From VBDM01 sp035499735 (GTDB lineage: Bacteria; Pseudomonadota; Gammaproteobacteria; Burkholderiales; SG8-39), in NCBI GenBank assembly GCA_035499735.1, contig DATJYC010000033.1, positions 79,095 through 143,094 of the forward strand: 64,000 nucleotides of DNA, read 5' to 3'. The position numbers and the translations under genes were made by a program. Numbering within the stretch: position 1 is the stretch's first letter; every line of letters begins with the position of its first letter. This document shows positions 22,642 to 30,388 of the stretch, piece after piece. The notes under the pieces are model-generated. The model was not told where the DNA came from. It ran no database searches and saw nothing but the letters and a program-made list of their open reading frames with translations.

Positions 22642-24603
22642 TTACTGGACGATGGGCTCGCTGCGGATGGAGGCGACACCATCGCCGCCCCGGCGCGGCG
22701 GGACGACGCCCAGGCGCGTCTTGAGCGGCGCCGCCTCGATGCCAAGGACGGCGGAGTAGTAGACCGCGTTGGCCATGACTTTCTTGACGTAGTCGCGCGT
22801 CTCGACGAACGGGATGGTCTCGGCGAAGATCGCTCCCTCGACCGGCGCATCCCCGCGCCACGATCTTGCGCGAGAGGGACCGGCGTTGTAGGCGGCCGCG
22901 GCCAGGACGGCGCTGCCGTCGAACTGGTCGAGCACGTGGCGCAGGTAGTAGGTCCCGAGCGAGGCGTTGACCTCGGGCTCGCGCAGGCGCGACCACGAGA
23001 AGTTCTTCAGCCGCATCCGCTGCGCCGCCCAGCGCGCGGTCGGGCGCATCACCTGCATGAGGCCGGCGGCACCGGCGGAGGATTTTGCACCGTTGACAAA
23101 CCGGCTCTCCTGGCGCACGACGCCCAGCACCCAGGACTCGTCCAGGTCACGCGAGCGCGCGCTCTCCGCGATCACCTCGCGGTAAGGTGCGAGGTAGCGG
23201 ACCGAAAAATTGTGGGCGGCGACGGTCCTGTCGGCCGTGCCGATCGCCCGGTCCCAGGCTTCGTTGCGCCGGGCGAGCTCGGCTGCGGCGAGCAGCTTGC
23301 GGTCGTCCATGCCGCGTATGGTCCAGAGCCACTCGCGCGTCGCCTCAGTACGCATGTCGATACGGTAGAGGGCGAGCGCGCGTGCGAGGCCCGGGACGGC
23401 CGCGGCCTCGGCGATCTCGGCCTCGGTCGGCAGCGGAGCGCGCGGCGGGATGCGCAGGCTCTTCCCCAGCTCGTCCGACGCCAGGCGTCCGTAGAAGCTA
23501 TGCTCGCCTGCGATGCGCTCGAAATATCCCTCGGCCTCGAGGGGGTTGCCGAGTTCGCGCTCGGCCCGCCCGTACCAGTAGGTCCAGACCCCGTCGTTCT
23601 TCGTCACCGGCGACATGCGGTCTATGGAGTTCCTGACCTCGGTCCAGTTCTCCGTGCGCATCGCGATGCGCGCGCGCCAGGCGAGCTGCTCGTCGCTGAG
23701 CGTTCCGGCCTTGTCGAACCAGCCGAGCGCTTCGGGCACGTGGCGCTGCGCCCCGTTCATGGCGAGCATCAGCCACACGTAGCGCACGTCGTCCTCCGGG
23801 AACTTGTCGGAGAGGCCGGCGCTCCAGTGCCGCGCCACGGCGCGCGGATCCGAGTCGGACGCGAGGGTCATCGCGGCGATCACCAGCTCCCGGTCGGCGA
23901 CCCTGGCGTAATCGGCCTGCGGGCTCTTGAGGAAGCGCGCCGGCCCCCGCACGACGGTCGAGAACCGCCGGGGATCGATCGCCTCCGAGCGCGGCACGAA
24001 CTCCATGGAGCGCCTCGCTGCGCCGATGAGCCCCGTGTCGACGAGCATGCGAAAGCGCGCCCAGGCTTCGCGCGGGTCGATCATTCCCGCCTTGGCGAGA
24101 CCCCGGGCGAGCTGCAGGCAGCCGTCGGGCAGATCGCGCGGCGCGGTCCAGAACGCCCGGAACTGCTCGGGTGCGGACTCCTCGCCCCGCTTCCAACGGC
24201 CAAGCAACGCGTAGCAGCTCACGTCGGGGTCGTCGCTCGAGAGCTGCGGATACTCCTCCTGGAACACCTCCCAGCGTCCGCTCTTGGCGAGCACTTTCAG
24301 CCAGTCGGTGCGTAACTGCTCGGCGAGCGCGCTGCCCGCGTAGCGCGAGAGGAAATCGCGCACTTCCTCGGCGCGCGCGGCGGGCAGTCTCGGGAAGAGC
24401 TGCCAGTACTCGACGTAGGGGGCGAGAACGTTGCCGGCGAGCTGCGGCGCGACCTGCGCCAGCCTCGCGCGGTTTCCCGACGCAAAGGCGTCTCGCGCGG
24501 CAAGCAAAGCCGCGTCCTGCGGATCGAGCTTCGCCGCATGGACGATTCCGGCGGCAGCGAACCCAGCCACCGCCGCGAGCAACCGTGGCAACGCCTCTTT
24601 CAA
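22642..24603 (-). CDS. slt: Soluble lytic murein transglycosylase (Slt70 type)
   Basis: A 653-residue periplasmic enzyme that cleaves peptidoglycan to 1,6-anhydromuropeptides. It has a Sec signal (LPRLLAAVAGFAAAGIVHA), a long alpha-helical superhelical U/L-domain (residues about 30-450) and a C-terminal GEWL-like domain with the catalytic Glu in VLGVVRQESRFVNGAKSSAG near residue 510, then GLMQVMRPTARWAA and YYLRHVLDQFDGSAVLAAAAY (shown in part by these motifs). The start is a TTG with a strong GGGAGGAAG ribosome-binding site. A -10-like TATTCT lies about 20 bases upstream on the minus strand and overlaps a plus-strand -10 for the divergent cycloligase gene. Confidence 0.93.
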   Translation of the reverse strand: MKEALPRLLAAVAGFAAAGIVHAAKLDPQDAALLAARDAFASGNRARLAQVAPQLAGNVLAPYVEYWQLFPRLPAARAEEVRDFLSRYAGSALAEQLRTDWLKVLAKSGRWEVFQEEYPQLSSDDPDVSCYALLGRWKRGEESAPEQFRAFWTAPRDLPDGCLQLARGLAKAGMIDPREAWARFRMLVDTGLIGAARRSMEFVPRSEAIDPRRFSTVVRGPARFLKSPQADYARVADRELVIAAMTLASDSDPRAVARHWSAGLSDKFPEDDVRYVWLMLAMNGAQRHVPEALGWFDKAGTLSDEQLAWRARIAMRTENWTEVRNSIDRMSPVTKNDGVWTYWYGRAERELGNPLEAEGYFERIAGEHSFYGRLASDELGKSLRIPPRAPLPTEAEIAEAAAVPGLARALALYRIDMRTEATREWLWTIRGMDDRKLLAAAELARRNEAWDRAIGTADRTVAAHNFSVRYLAPYREVIAESARSRDLDESWVLGVVRQESRFVNGAKSSAGAAGLMQVMRPTARWAAQRMRLKNFSWSRLREPEVNASLGTYYLRHVLDQFDGSAVLAAAAYNAGPSRARSWRGDAPVEGAIFAETIPFVETRDYVKKVMANAVYYSAVLGIEAAPLKTRLGVVPPRRGGDGVASIRSEPIVQ

Positions 24604-24622
24604 ATCGCTTCCTCCCGCGGTC

Positions 24623-24629
24623 TAGAATA
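24623..24629. promoter_or_regulatory. Overlapping divergent -10 elements (slt / cycloligase)
   Basis: TAGAAT on the plus strand (24623-24628) and TATTCT on the minus strand (24624-24629) overlap almost completely, so transcription of slt and of the cycloligase gene would compete for the same bases. Confidence 0.35.
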
Positions 24630-24632
24630 TCA

Positions 24633-24651
24633 TAGAGGTTTCAAGCCTCTA
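24633..24651. repeat. Inverted repeat in the slt / cycloligase divergent region
   Basis: TAGAGG and CCTCTA form perfect six-base arms around seven bases. The repeat lies just downstream of the plus-strand -10, in the 5' leader of the cycloligase gene. It could be an operator or an mRNA hairpin; the sequence does not decide. Confidence 0.35.
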
Positions 24652-24673
24652 GTGCACAAGTACCGAGTAGTCC

Positions 24674-25363
24674 ATGAGCACCATCAACGTGCCCGCGGAG
24701 CTCTCCGCCTGGCGCAAGGGCGAGCGCGAAAGACTGCTGCGCGAGCGCGACGCGCTCGCCGAGGAGGTGCTGGCCGAGCGGCGCGCGCGGATCGATACCC
24801 ATATTGAACGCGCGTTCCCGGATCTGGTGCACGGCGTTCTGGCGTTTTGCTGGCCCTACAGGAAGGAATACGACGTGCGCCACCTCGCCGCCGCGGTGCG
24901 GCGCCGCGGCGCAAAAACGGCGATGCCCGTCGTGGTCGCGCCGAAGACGCCGCTGATCTTCCGCGAGTGGCACCCGGGCGTGAAGCTCGTCGAAGGGCCT
25001 CTCGGCATTCCGTATCCGGTGGAGTCGGATGAAGTCGTACCGGACAACGTCCTCCTCCCCATGGTCGGATGGGACGGCGACGGCTACCGGCTCGGCTACG
25101 GCGGCGCGTTCTTCGATCGCACGCTCGCGGCGCTCGCGAAGCGGCCGCGAGTCATCGGCGTCGCCTACGAGCAAGCCTACCTGAAGACGATACAGCCGCA
25201 GCCGCACGACATCCCCGTCGACTTCGTCGTCACCGAGCGCGGCGTCTACCGGCGAGAGGCGCAGGGACTCAAGTTTCTCGACGAGCCGGCAGGGTTCTCT
25301 TCGCCGCCCTGCTACGCGGGCGAGATGGCGCCAGGCTATTTCGGCGAGGACCCCAAGCCCTAA
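24674..25363 (+). CDS. 5-formyltetrahydrofolate cyclo-ligase
   Basis: A 229-residue enzyme that converts 5-formyl-THF to 5,10-methenyl-THF using ATP, returning stored folate to one-carbon metabolism. The signature is VGWDGDGYRLGYGGAFFDRT near residue 135, with IPVDFVVTERGVY near 200. FCWPYRKEYDVRHL near 60 fits the substrate side. The protein is longer than most (about 190-200) because of a C-terminal tail rich in Pro and Gly. It converges with ilvA, the two stops overlapping by four bases. Confidence 0.92.
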   Translation: MSTINVPAELSAWRKGERERLLRERDALAEEVLAERRARIDTHIERAFPDLVHGVLAFCWPYRKEYDVRHLAAAVRRRGAKTAMPVVVAPKTPLIFREWHPGVKLVEGPLGIPYPVESDEVVPDNVLLPMVGWDGDGYRLGYGGAFFDRTLAALAKRPRVIGVAYEQAYLKTIQPQPHDIPVDFVVTERGVYRREAQGLKFLDEPAGFSSPPCYAGEMAPGYFGEDPKP

Positions 25364-26904
25364 CCGAGAAACAGCCGGTACGCGGGATTGCGGCTCTCGT
25401 CGGCGTAGGGATAGCCGAGCGCGGTGAGAAACCGCTGGAACTCGCGCATCTCGTGCTTGGGCACCTGCATGCCGACGAGCACGCGCCCGGTGTCGCTGCC
25501 GTGGTTGCGGTAGTGGAACAGACTGATGTTCCAGTCGGTGCGCATGTTCGACAGGAACCGCATCAGCGCCCCGGGACGCTCGGGAAACTCGAAGCGGTAG
25601 AGCAGCTCGTCGGGCGCCCCCCGCGCGCCCCGGATGGCCTCGGGCGCGTGGCCCCCGACCATGTGGCGCACGTGCAGCTTCGCCATCTCGTCGTCGGAGA
25701 GATCCAGCGCCTTCAGGCCCTCGCGGCCGAGGGTCCTCACTATGCGCGCGCTCTCGTCGCGGTTGTGCACCTCGACGCCGACGAAGACGTGCGCTTCGCG
25801 AGGGTCCGCGATGCGGTAGTTGAACTCGGTGATGTTGCGCGCTCCGAGCGTCGCGCAGAATTTCTTGAAGCTGCCGGGCCGCTCGGGGATGGTCACTGCG
25901 AGGATCGCCTCGCGCTGCTCGCCCGACTCGGCGCGCTCGGCAACGAAGCGCAGCCGGTCGAAATTCGTGTTCGCTCCCGAGGCCACGGCGATCAGGCGCT
26001 TGCCGCGCACGTTGTTGCGCTCGACCCAGGCCTTGGCGCCGGCGACGGAGAGCGCGCCCGCCGGCTCGAGCACGGTGCGCGTGTCGCCGAACACGTCCTT
26101 GATCGCCGCGCAGATCTGGTCGGTGTCGACCAGCACCATGCCGTCGAGGAGCTCGCGGCACAGCGCGAAGGTCAGCCTGCCGACCTGCTTCACCGCGACG
26201 CCGTCGGCGAAGAGGCCCACGTGGTCGAGCGCGACGCGCCGGCCCGCCTTGAGCGACCGTGCCATCGCGTCGGCGTCGACCGGCTCGACGCCGATGACCT
26301 TGACCGACGGACGCAGGCGCTTGATGTACGAGGCGATGCCGGAGATCAGGCCTCCGCCGCCGACCGGAACGAACACCGCGTCCGGCGGCGGCGAAGACTG
26401 CCTCACGATCTCCATGCCTATCGTTCCCTGGCCGGCGATGACGTCGGGATCGTCGTAGGGATGCACGAATGAGAGCTTGCGCGCGCGCTCGAGGCGTTTC
26501 GCCTCGGCGTGAGCCTCGTCGTAGGTGTCGCCGTGCAGGATGACCTCGGCGCCGCGCGACTTGACCGCATCGACCTTGATCTTCGGGGTGGTGGATGGCA
26601 TCACGATGGTCGCGGCGCAGCCGAGCTTCTGCGCGGCGAGCGCGACGCCCTGGGCATGGTTGCCGGCCGACGACGCGATCACTCCGCGGCGCAGCGCCGC
26701 CGCGGGAAGGTTGACCATCATGTTGTAGGCGCCGCGGCACTTGAAGGAGAACACCGGCTGCATGTCCTCGCGCTTGAGCAGCACGCGGTTGCCCAGACGC
26801 GCCGAGAGGTTGGGCGCGACTTCGAGCGGCGTTTCGTGCGCCACGTCGTAGACACGCGCCTGGAGGATGCGCTCGAGATAGTCGTTTTTCACTGTTTTCC
26901 GCAC
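25360..26904 (-). CDS. ilvA: Threonine ammonia-lyase, biosynthetic (threonine deaminase)
   Basis: A 514-residue PLP enzyme that converts threonine to 2-oxobutanoate, the first step to isoleucine. The PLP lysine is in VFSFKCRGAYNMMVN near residue 58 and the phosphate-binding loop is VPVGGGGLISGIASY near 185. Two ACT-like regulatory domains (residues about 330-420 and 425-514) are present, as in the long feedback-regulated form inhibited by isoleucine. The frame has GTG codons at 26904 and 26892; the second gives MKNDYLERIL, the common N-terminus, with GGGGGG upstream as ribosome-binding site. That G-run is one arm of a perfect hairpin. Confidence 0.95.
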   Translation of the reverse strand: MRKTVKNDYLERILQARVYDVAHETPLEVAPNLSARLGNRVLLKREDMQPVFSFKCRGAYNMMVNLPAAALRRGVIASSAGNHAQGVALAAQKLGCAATIVMPSTTPKIKVDAVKSRGAEVILHGDTYDEAHAEAKRLERARKLSFVHPYDDPDVIAGQGTIGMEIVRQSSPPPDAVFVPVGGGGLISGIASYIKRLRPSVKVIGVEPVDADAMARSLKAGRRVALDHVGLFADGVAVKQVGRLTFALCRELLDGMVLVDTDQICAAIKDVFGDTRTVLEPAGALSVAGAKAWVERNNVRGKRLIAVASGANTNFDRLRFVAERAESGEQREAILAVTIPERPGSFKKFCATLGARNITEFNYRIADPREAHVFVGVEVHNRDESARIVRTLGREGLKALDLSDDEMAKLHVRHMVGGHAPEAIRGARGAPDELLYRFEFPERPGALMRFLSNMRTDWNISLFHYRNHGSDTGRVLVGMQVPKHEMREFQRFLTALGYPYADESRNPAYRLFLG

Positions 26905-26919
26905 CCCCCAAAGGGGGGT
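26903..26919 (-). promoter_or_regulatory. GC hairpin covering the ilvA ribosome-binding site
   Basis: On the ilvA mRNA, ACCCCCC and GGGGGGT form a perfect seven-base stem with a three-base UUU loop. The 3' arm is the only Shine-Dalgarno candidate and touches the first GTG. Folded, it would hide the ribosome-binding site. No U-tract follows, so it is not a terminator in the ilvA direction. Confidence 0.5.
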
Positions 26920-27005
26920 CCCGAATTCGCCCCTTCCCGGGGCAGGGCGCTACTCTACACGACGCCGGATTTTCGCGCGTAGAATGCGCGCGAAGGGGGT
27001 CGCCG

Positions 27006-27257
27006 ATGGCGAAGCGCTCCGCAAAGAAGGCGAGGCAGGCGTTCTGGGAACGCGGCTACCTGTCGCACGGCTACTGGTACGGCAGGGAGCGGCTCGGCAC
27101 CATCGAGCTGGGCCCCAAGAAGGAGTGGGACGGGATCTACCGCTGGCGGGCGGGTGATCACGCCGGCGAATGCGCCTCGCTCGAGGAGGCCAAGCGGGCC
27201 GTGGAACAGGCGGCCCTCGTCGGCGCGAGCCAGCCGGACCTGTTCGACAAGAGCTAG
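27006..27257 (+). CDS. Conserved-looking small basic protein, function unknown
   Basis: An 83-residue soluble protein. A Lys/Arg-rich N-terminus (MAKRSAKKARQAFWERG) is followed by an aromatic stretch YLSHGYWYGRERLG and IELGPKKEWDGIYRWRAGDH, a pattern of short strands, then a C-terminal helix LEEAKRAVEQAALVGASQ. I do not recognise the family. A GAAGGGGG ribosome-binding site precedes the ATG and a TAGAAT -10-like element lies at 26980-26985. It diverges from ilvA and converges with uvrD, overlapping the uvrD stop by four bases. Confidence 0.75.
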   Translation: MAKRSAKKARQAFWERGYLSHGYWYGRERLGTIELGPKKEWDGIYRWRAGDHAGECASLEEAKRAVEQAALVGASQPDLFDKS

Positions 27258-29389
27258 GTGGCGGTGAGCTTGGCGTACTCCAGTGCCAGCCACTTCATGC
27301 CCTGCTTGCCGAAGTTGATCTGAAGCCTAGCATCGTTTCCCGAGCCCTCCGCGTTGACGATCACGCCCTGGCCGAACTTGGGGTGCAGCACCGACTGGCC
27401 AATGCGGAAGCCGTGGCTCGCCGCCGGCGCCTTGAAGGTCTTCTCGGGCGCGGGTGCCCAGGCCTTGTCATCGAAGCGCCCCCGGCCGACGACCGGGGTA
27501 AGGCGCTTCACTACTTCGGGCGGGATCTCGTCGAGGAAGCGCGAGGCGACGTTGTACCGCGTCTGCCCGTGCAGCATGCGTGTCTGCGCGTAGCACAGGT
27601 AGAGGCGCGCTCGCGCGCGCGTGATCGCCACGTACATGAGGCGCCGTTCCTCCTCCAGGCCGTCGTCCTCCATCACGCTTTGCTCGTGCGGGAACAGGCC
27701 CTCCTCGAGGCCGGTGATGAAAACCGCCTGGAACTCCAGGCCCTTCGCCGAGTGCACCGTCATCAGCTGCAGCGCGTCCGCTCCTTCGGCCGCCTGGTTC
27801 TCGCCCGACTCGAGCGACGCGTGCGCGAGGAACGCCGGAAGGTCGTGCTCCGCGTCTTCGTTGACGAAGGCCGCGGCGGCGTTCACCAGCTCCTCGAGGT
27901 TCTCGACCCTGTCGGCGCCGTCCCGCTCCGCCTTGTAGTGCGCGACGAGGCCGCTTTTCTCGAGCATGACCTCCACCGTCTCCGGCAGCGGCAGCTTCTC
28001 GGTCTCGGCCTTGAGCGCCTCGACGAGGCGAACGAACGCGGCGACCGCGTTGCCGGTCTTGCCGGGAAGCGCGCTCGCGGCCTTGTAAAGGCTGCCGCCG
28101 CCAGCCCTGGCCGCGTCCTGCAGCTGCTCGAGCGTCCGTGAGCCGATGCCGCGCGCAGGAAAATTGGCAACGCGCAGGAAGGCGCCGTCGTCGTCGCGGT
28201 TGGCGAGGAGGCGCAGGTAGGCGAGGGCGTGCTTGATCTCCATGCGCTCGAAGAAACGCAGGCCCCCGTACACGCGGTAGGGCAGCCCCGCGGAGAAGAG
28301 CGCGTGCTCGATGATCCGCGACTGGGCGTTCGAGCGGTAGAGCACGCCGATGTCGGCGAGGCGCAGGCCCGAGCGCTTGAGCGCCTGGACCTCTTCGGTG
28401 AGCCAGCTCGCCTCGTACGCGTCCGATTGCGCCTCGTAGACGCGCACCGGCTCGCCGTGGCCGGCGGAGGTCCACAGATTCTTGCCCAGGCGCTTCTTGT
28501 TGTGCGCGATGAGCGCGTTCGCCGCGGAGAGGATGTTCCCCTGCGAGCGGTAGTTCTGCTCCAGGCGGATGACGTTCTCGACGCGGAAGTCGCGCTCGAA
28601 CTCCGCCATGTTGCCGACGTTCGCGCCGCGGAAGCGGTAGATGCTCTGGTCGTCGTCGCCGACCGCGAACACCACGTTCTTCGGCCCGGCGAGGAGCTTG
28701 AGCCAGCGGTACTGGAGGCGGTTCGTGTCCTGAAACTCGTCGACCAGGATATGGCGGAAGCGCGCTCGGTAGTGCTCGCGCAGCACCTCGTTCCGCGACA
28801 GCAGCTCGTAGGTGCGCAGCAGCAGCTCGGCGAAGTCGACCACGCCCTCGCGCTGGCACTGCTCGTCGTAGGCCGAGTAGATCTCGGCGAAACGGCGCAT
28901 GATCTCGTCGCCGACCTCCACGTCCTTCGCGCGCTTGCCCTCCTCCTTCGCCGCGTTGACGAAGTACTGCGCCTCGCGCGCCGGGAAGCGCTCCTCGTCG
29001 ACGTTCATGGCCTTGAGCACGCGCTTGATCGCGGCCTGCTGATCCTGCGAGTCGAGGATCTGGAAGAGCTGCGGCAGCCCGGCGTCGCGGTGGTGCGCGC
29101 GCAGGAAGCGGTTGCACAGGCCGTGAAAGGTCCCTACCCACATGCCGCGGGTGCTGATCGGCAGCATCGCGGAGATCCGCGTGAGCATCTCCTTCGCCGC
29201 CTTGTTGGTGAAGGTCACGGCGAGGACGCCGCCGGGGGCGACGTTTCCGGTCTGGATCAGCCACGCGATGCGGGTGGTGAGCACGCGGGTCTTACCCGAG
29301 CCGGCGCCCGCCAGGATCAGCGCCGGCTGGTCGGGAAGCGTGACCGCGGCGAGTTGTTCCGGGTTGAGATTCTCGAGGAGATTGTGCAT
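27254..29389 (-). CDS. uvrD: UvrD-family superfamily 1 DNA helicase
   Basis: A 711-residue 3'-5' helicase for nucleotide-excision and mismatch repair. Motifs in order: QLAAVTLPDQPALILAGAGS with GAGSGKT (Walker A) near residue 30, TFTNKAAKEM (Ia), HILVDEFQDTNRLQ (II) near 215, VGDDDQSIYRFRGA (III), RLEQNYRSQGNIL (IV), LMTVHSAKGLEFQAVFI (V), YVAITRARARLYL (VI). A C-terminal SH3-like tail FRIGQSVLHPKFGQGVIVN, as in UvrD/PcrA, binds RNA polymerase or partners. The ATG has no Shine-Dalgarno sequence but sits directly after an eight-base-pair inverted repeat. It follows the FecR/SPOR gene by 42 bases on the same strand. Confidence 0.95.
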   Translation of the reverse strand: MHNLLENLNPEQLAAVTLPDQPALILAGAGSGKTRVLTTRIAWLIQTGNVAPGGVLAVTFTNKAAKEMLTRISAMLPISTRGMWVGTFHGLCNRFLRAHHRDAGLPQLFQILDSQDQQAAIKRVLKAMNVDEERFPAREAQYFVNAAKEEGKRAKDVEVGDEIMRRFAEIYSAYDEQCQREGVVDFAELLLRTYELLSRNEVLREHYRARFRHILVDEFQDTNRLQYRWLKLLAGPKNVVFAVGDDDQSIYRFRGANVGNMAEFERDFRVENVIRLEQNYRSQGNILSAANALIAHNKKRLGKNLWTSAGHGEPVRVYEAQSDAYEASWLTEEVQALKRSGLRLADIGVLYRSNAQSRIIEHALFSAGLPYRVYGGLRFFERMEIKHALAYLRLLANRDDDGAFLRVANFPARGIGSRTLEQLQDAARAGGGSLYKAASALPGKTGNAVAAFVRLVEALKAETEKLPLPETVEVMLEKSGLVAHYKAERDGADRVENLEELVNAAAAFVNEDAEHDLPAFLAHASLESGENQAAEGADALQLMTVHSAKGLEFQAVFITGLEEGLFPHEQSVMEDDGLEEERRLMYVAITRARARLYLCYAQTRMLHGQTRYNVASRFLDEIPPEVVKRLTPVVGRGRFDDKAWAPAPEKTFKAPAASHGFRIGQSVLHPKFGQGVIVNAEGSGNDARLQINFGKQGMKWLALEYAKLTAT

Positions 29390-29390
29390 T

Positions 29391-29412
29391 TCGGGCGTCT
29401 GCGAACGCCCGA
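29391..29412 (-). repeat. Inverted repeat abutting the uvrD start codon
   Basis: TCGGGCGT and ACGCCCGA are perfect eight-base arms around a six-base loop, ending two bases before the uvrD ATG. A minus-strand TAAAAT (29412-29417) at its outer edge could be a -10, which would put the repeat at the 5' end of the mRNA. Operator and mRNA-hairpin readings are both open. It does not match a LexA box. Confidence 0.4.
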
Positions 29413-29431
29413 TTTTACCGCGGCGCCGCAG

Positions 29432-30328
29432 CTACATCCCGACCTTGTACTGGTACTTGGCGAGGTCGGCTTCGCCCTTCAGCGCCTCGACGGCGGATCT
29501 TGCGTCCTTCTGCGATTCGAAATTCGAGAGGCGCACGACGTACACGCGTTCCGCGCCCGCCTTTTCCGGAACGATCTCCGCGGGATAGCCGGCTTTGCGC
29601 AGAGCGTTGTAGATGTCGAGCGCGTCTCCCGACTTCTTGACCGCGGCGACGGAAACTTTCCATTTGCCGCGCCGGCTGGCCACGCCCTGGCCGGGGTCCT
29701 GCTCGGTCTCCGCCGCCCATTCCCTGAACGTATCGGCAAGCACGGTCGCCACCGGCTTCGACAGGTTGGCCTCGAGCTGGTAATAGGACAGAGGCTGGTC
29801 CATGGTAAAAGGCTTTTCGCCGGGCGGTGTGACTTCGACGCTGCCCTCGATCAGGCAGACCAGATCGATCTCCTTGGTCGACTTGCCCCACAGATCGGTG
29901 CCGCGGATTCCCGCGGTCACGTTGTTGACGGTGATGACCACCTGGCGCTTGCCCCTGAACTTCTCCACCAGGGCCGTCGTAAACCGGAACGCGCCCTCGG
30001 CGACGAAAAGAGCCGCGTCGAAGACGCCGTCGTCGCGCACCTTCGCCTTGTCGAAGAAGAGCGACGCGCGCTCGCCGAGCTTCACCGTGCTGCCGTCCGC
30101 CAGCTTGAGCAGGAGCTTGGCGCGGGGCCCGGTGTTGACGCGGTCGCCCTCCCTCAGCTCCATTCCCGGGGCGAGCGGAACGATCTGTTGCCCGCGCTCG
30201 AGCGAGCCGGACAGCTGCGTCGATTCCACGGTCGCGGTCGGAGCGGCGCGGGACTTGGACTGCGCGACGGCGACGCCGCTCGCGGCTGCGGCAACGGCGA
30301 GAAGGACACAGCTGGTCGACAGTCGCAT
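29432..30328 (-). CDS. Secreted FecR-domain and SPOR-domain protein
   Basis: A 298-residue protein with a Sec signal (STSCVLLAVAAAASGVAVAQ), then a FecR-type beta domain: GMELREGDRVNTGPRAKLLL near residue 55, then LADGSTVKLGERASLFF, ALFVAEGAFRFTT and VNNVTAGIRGTDLWG. The last 70 residues (KWKVSVAAVKKSGDALDIYN onward, then RVYVVRLSNFESQKDARSAV) fold as a SPOR domain, which binds denuded septal peptidoglycan. I infer a periplasmic protein recruited to the cell-division site or cell wall. GGGAGG lies just before the ATG. It diverges from leuS. Confidence 0.87.
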   Translation of the reverse strand: MRLSTSCVLLAVAAAASGVAVAQSKSRAAPTATVESTQLSGSLERGQQIVPLAPGMELREGDRVNTGPRAKLLLKLADGSTVKLGERASLFFDKAKVRDDGVFDAALFVAEGAFRFTTALVEKFRGKRQVVITVNNVTAGIRGTDLWGKSTKEIDLVCLIEGSVEVTPPGEKPFTMDQPLSYYQLEANLSKPVATVLADTFREWAAETEQDPGQGVASRRGKWKVSVAAVKKSGDALDIYNALRKAGYPAEIVPEKAGAERVYVVRLSNFESQKDARSAVEALKGEADLAKYQYKVGM

Positions 30329-30360
30329 CACAGCCTCCCTTGGACGGGCACCCCGGCGGT

Positions 30361-30366
30361 TATAAT
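30361..30366 (+). promoter_or_regulatory. -10 element (TATAAT) of leuS
   Basis: Perfect TATAAT 22 bases before the leuS ATG. TTGGAC at 30340-30345 is the nearest -35 candidate, at a short 15-base spacing. This promoter probably reads leuS-lptE-holA. Confidence 0.5.
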
Positions 30367-30388
30367 CCCGCTTTCCGCAGAACCGTTC

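Noticed and set aside
29391..29412. LexA (SOS) box before uvrD
   Set aside because: The arms lack CTGT/ACAG; the symmetry is of a different sequence.
28229..30388. Open frame of about 720 codons running in frame into leuS, antisense to uvrD
   Set aside because: It mirrors the uvrD and FecR/SPOR genes codon for codon on the other strand; the protein is low-complexity with no domain. GC-rich DNA produces such open frames. LeuRS begins at MQPQYDHKK.
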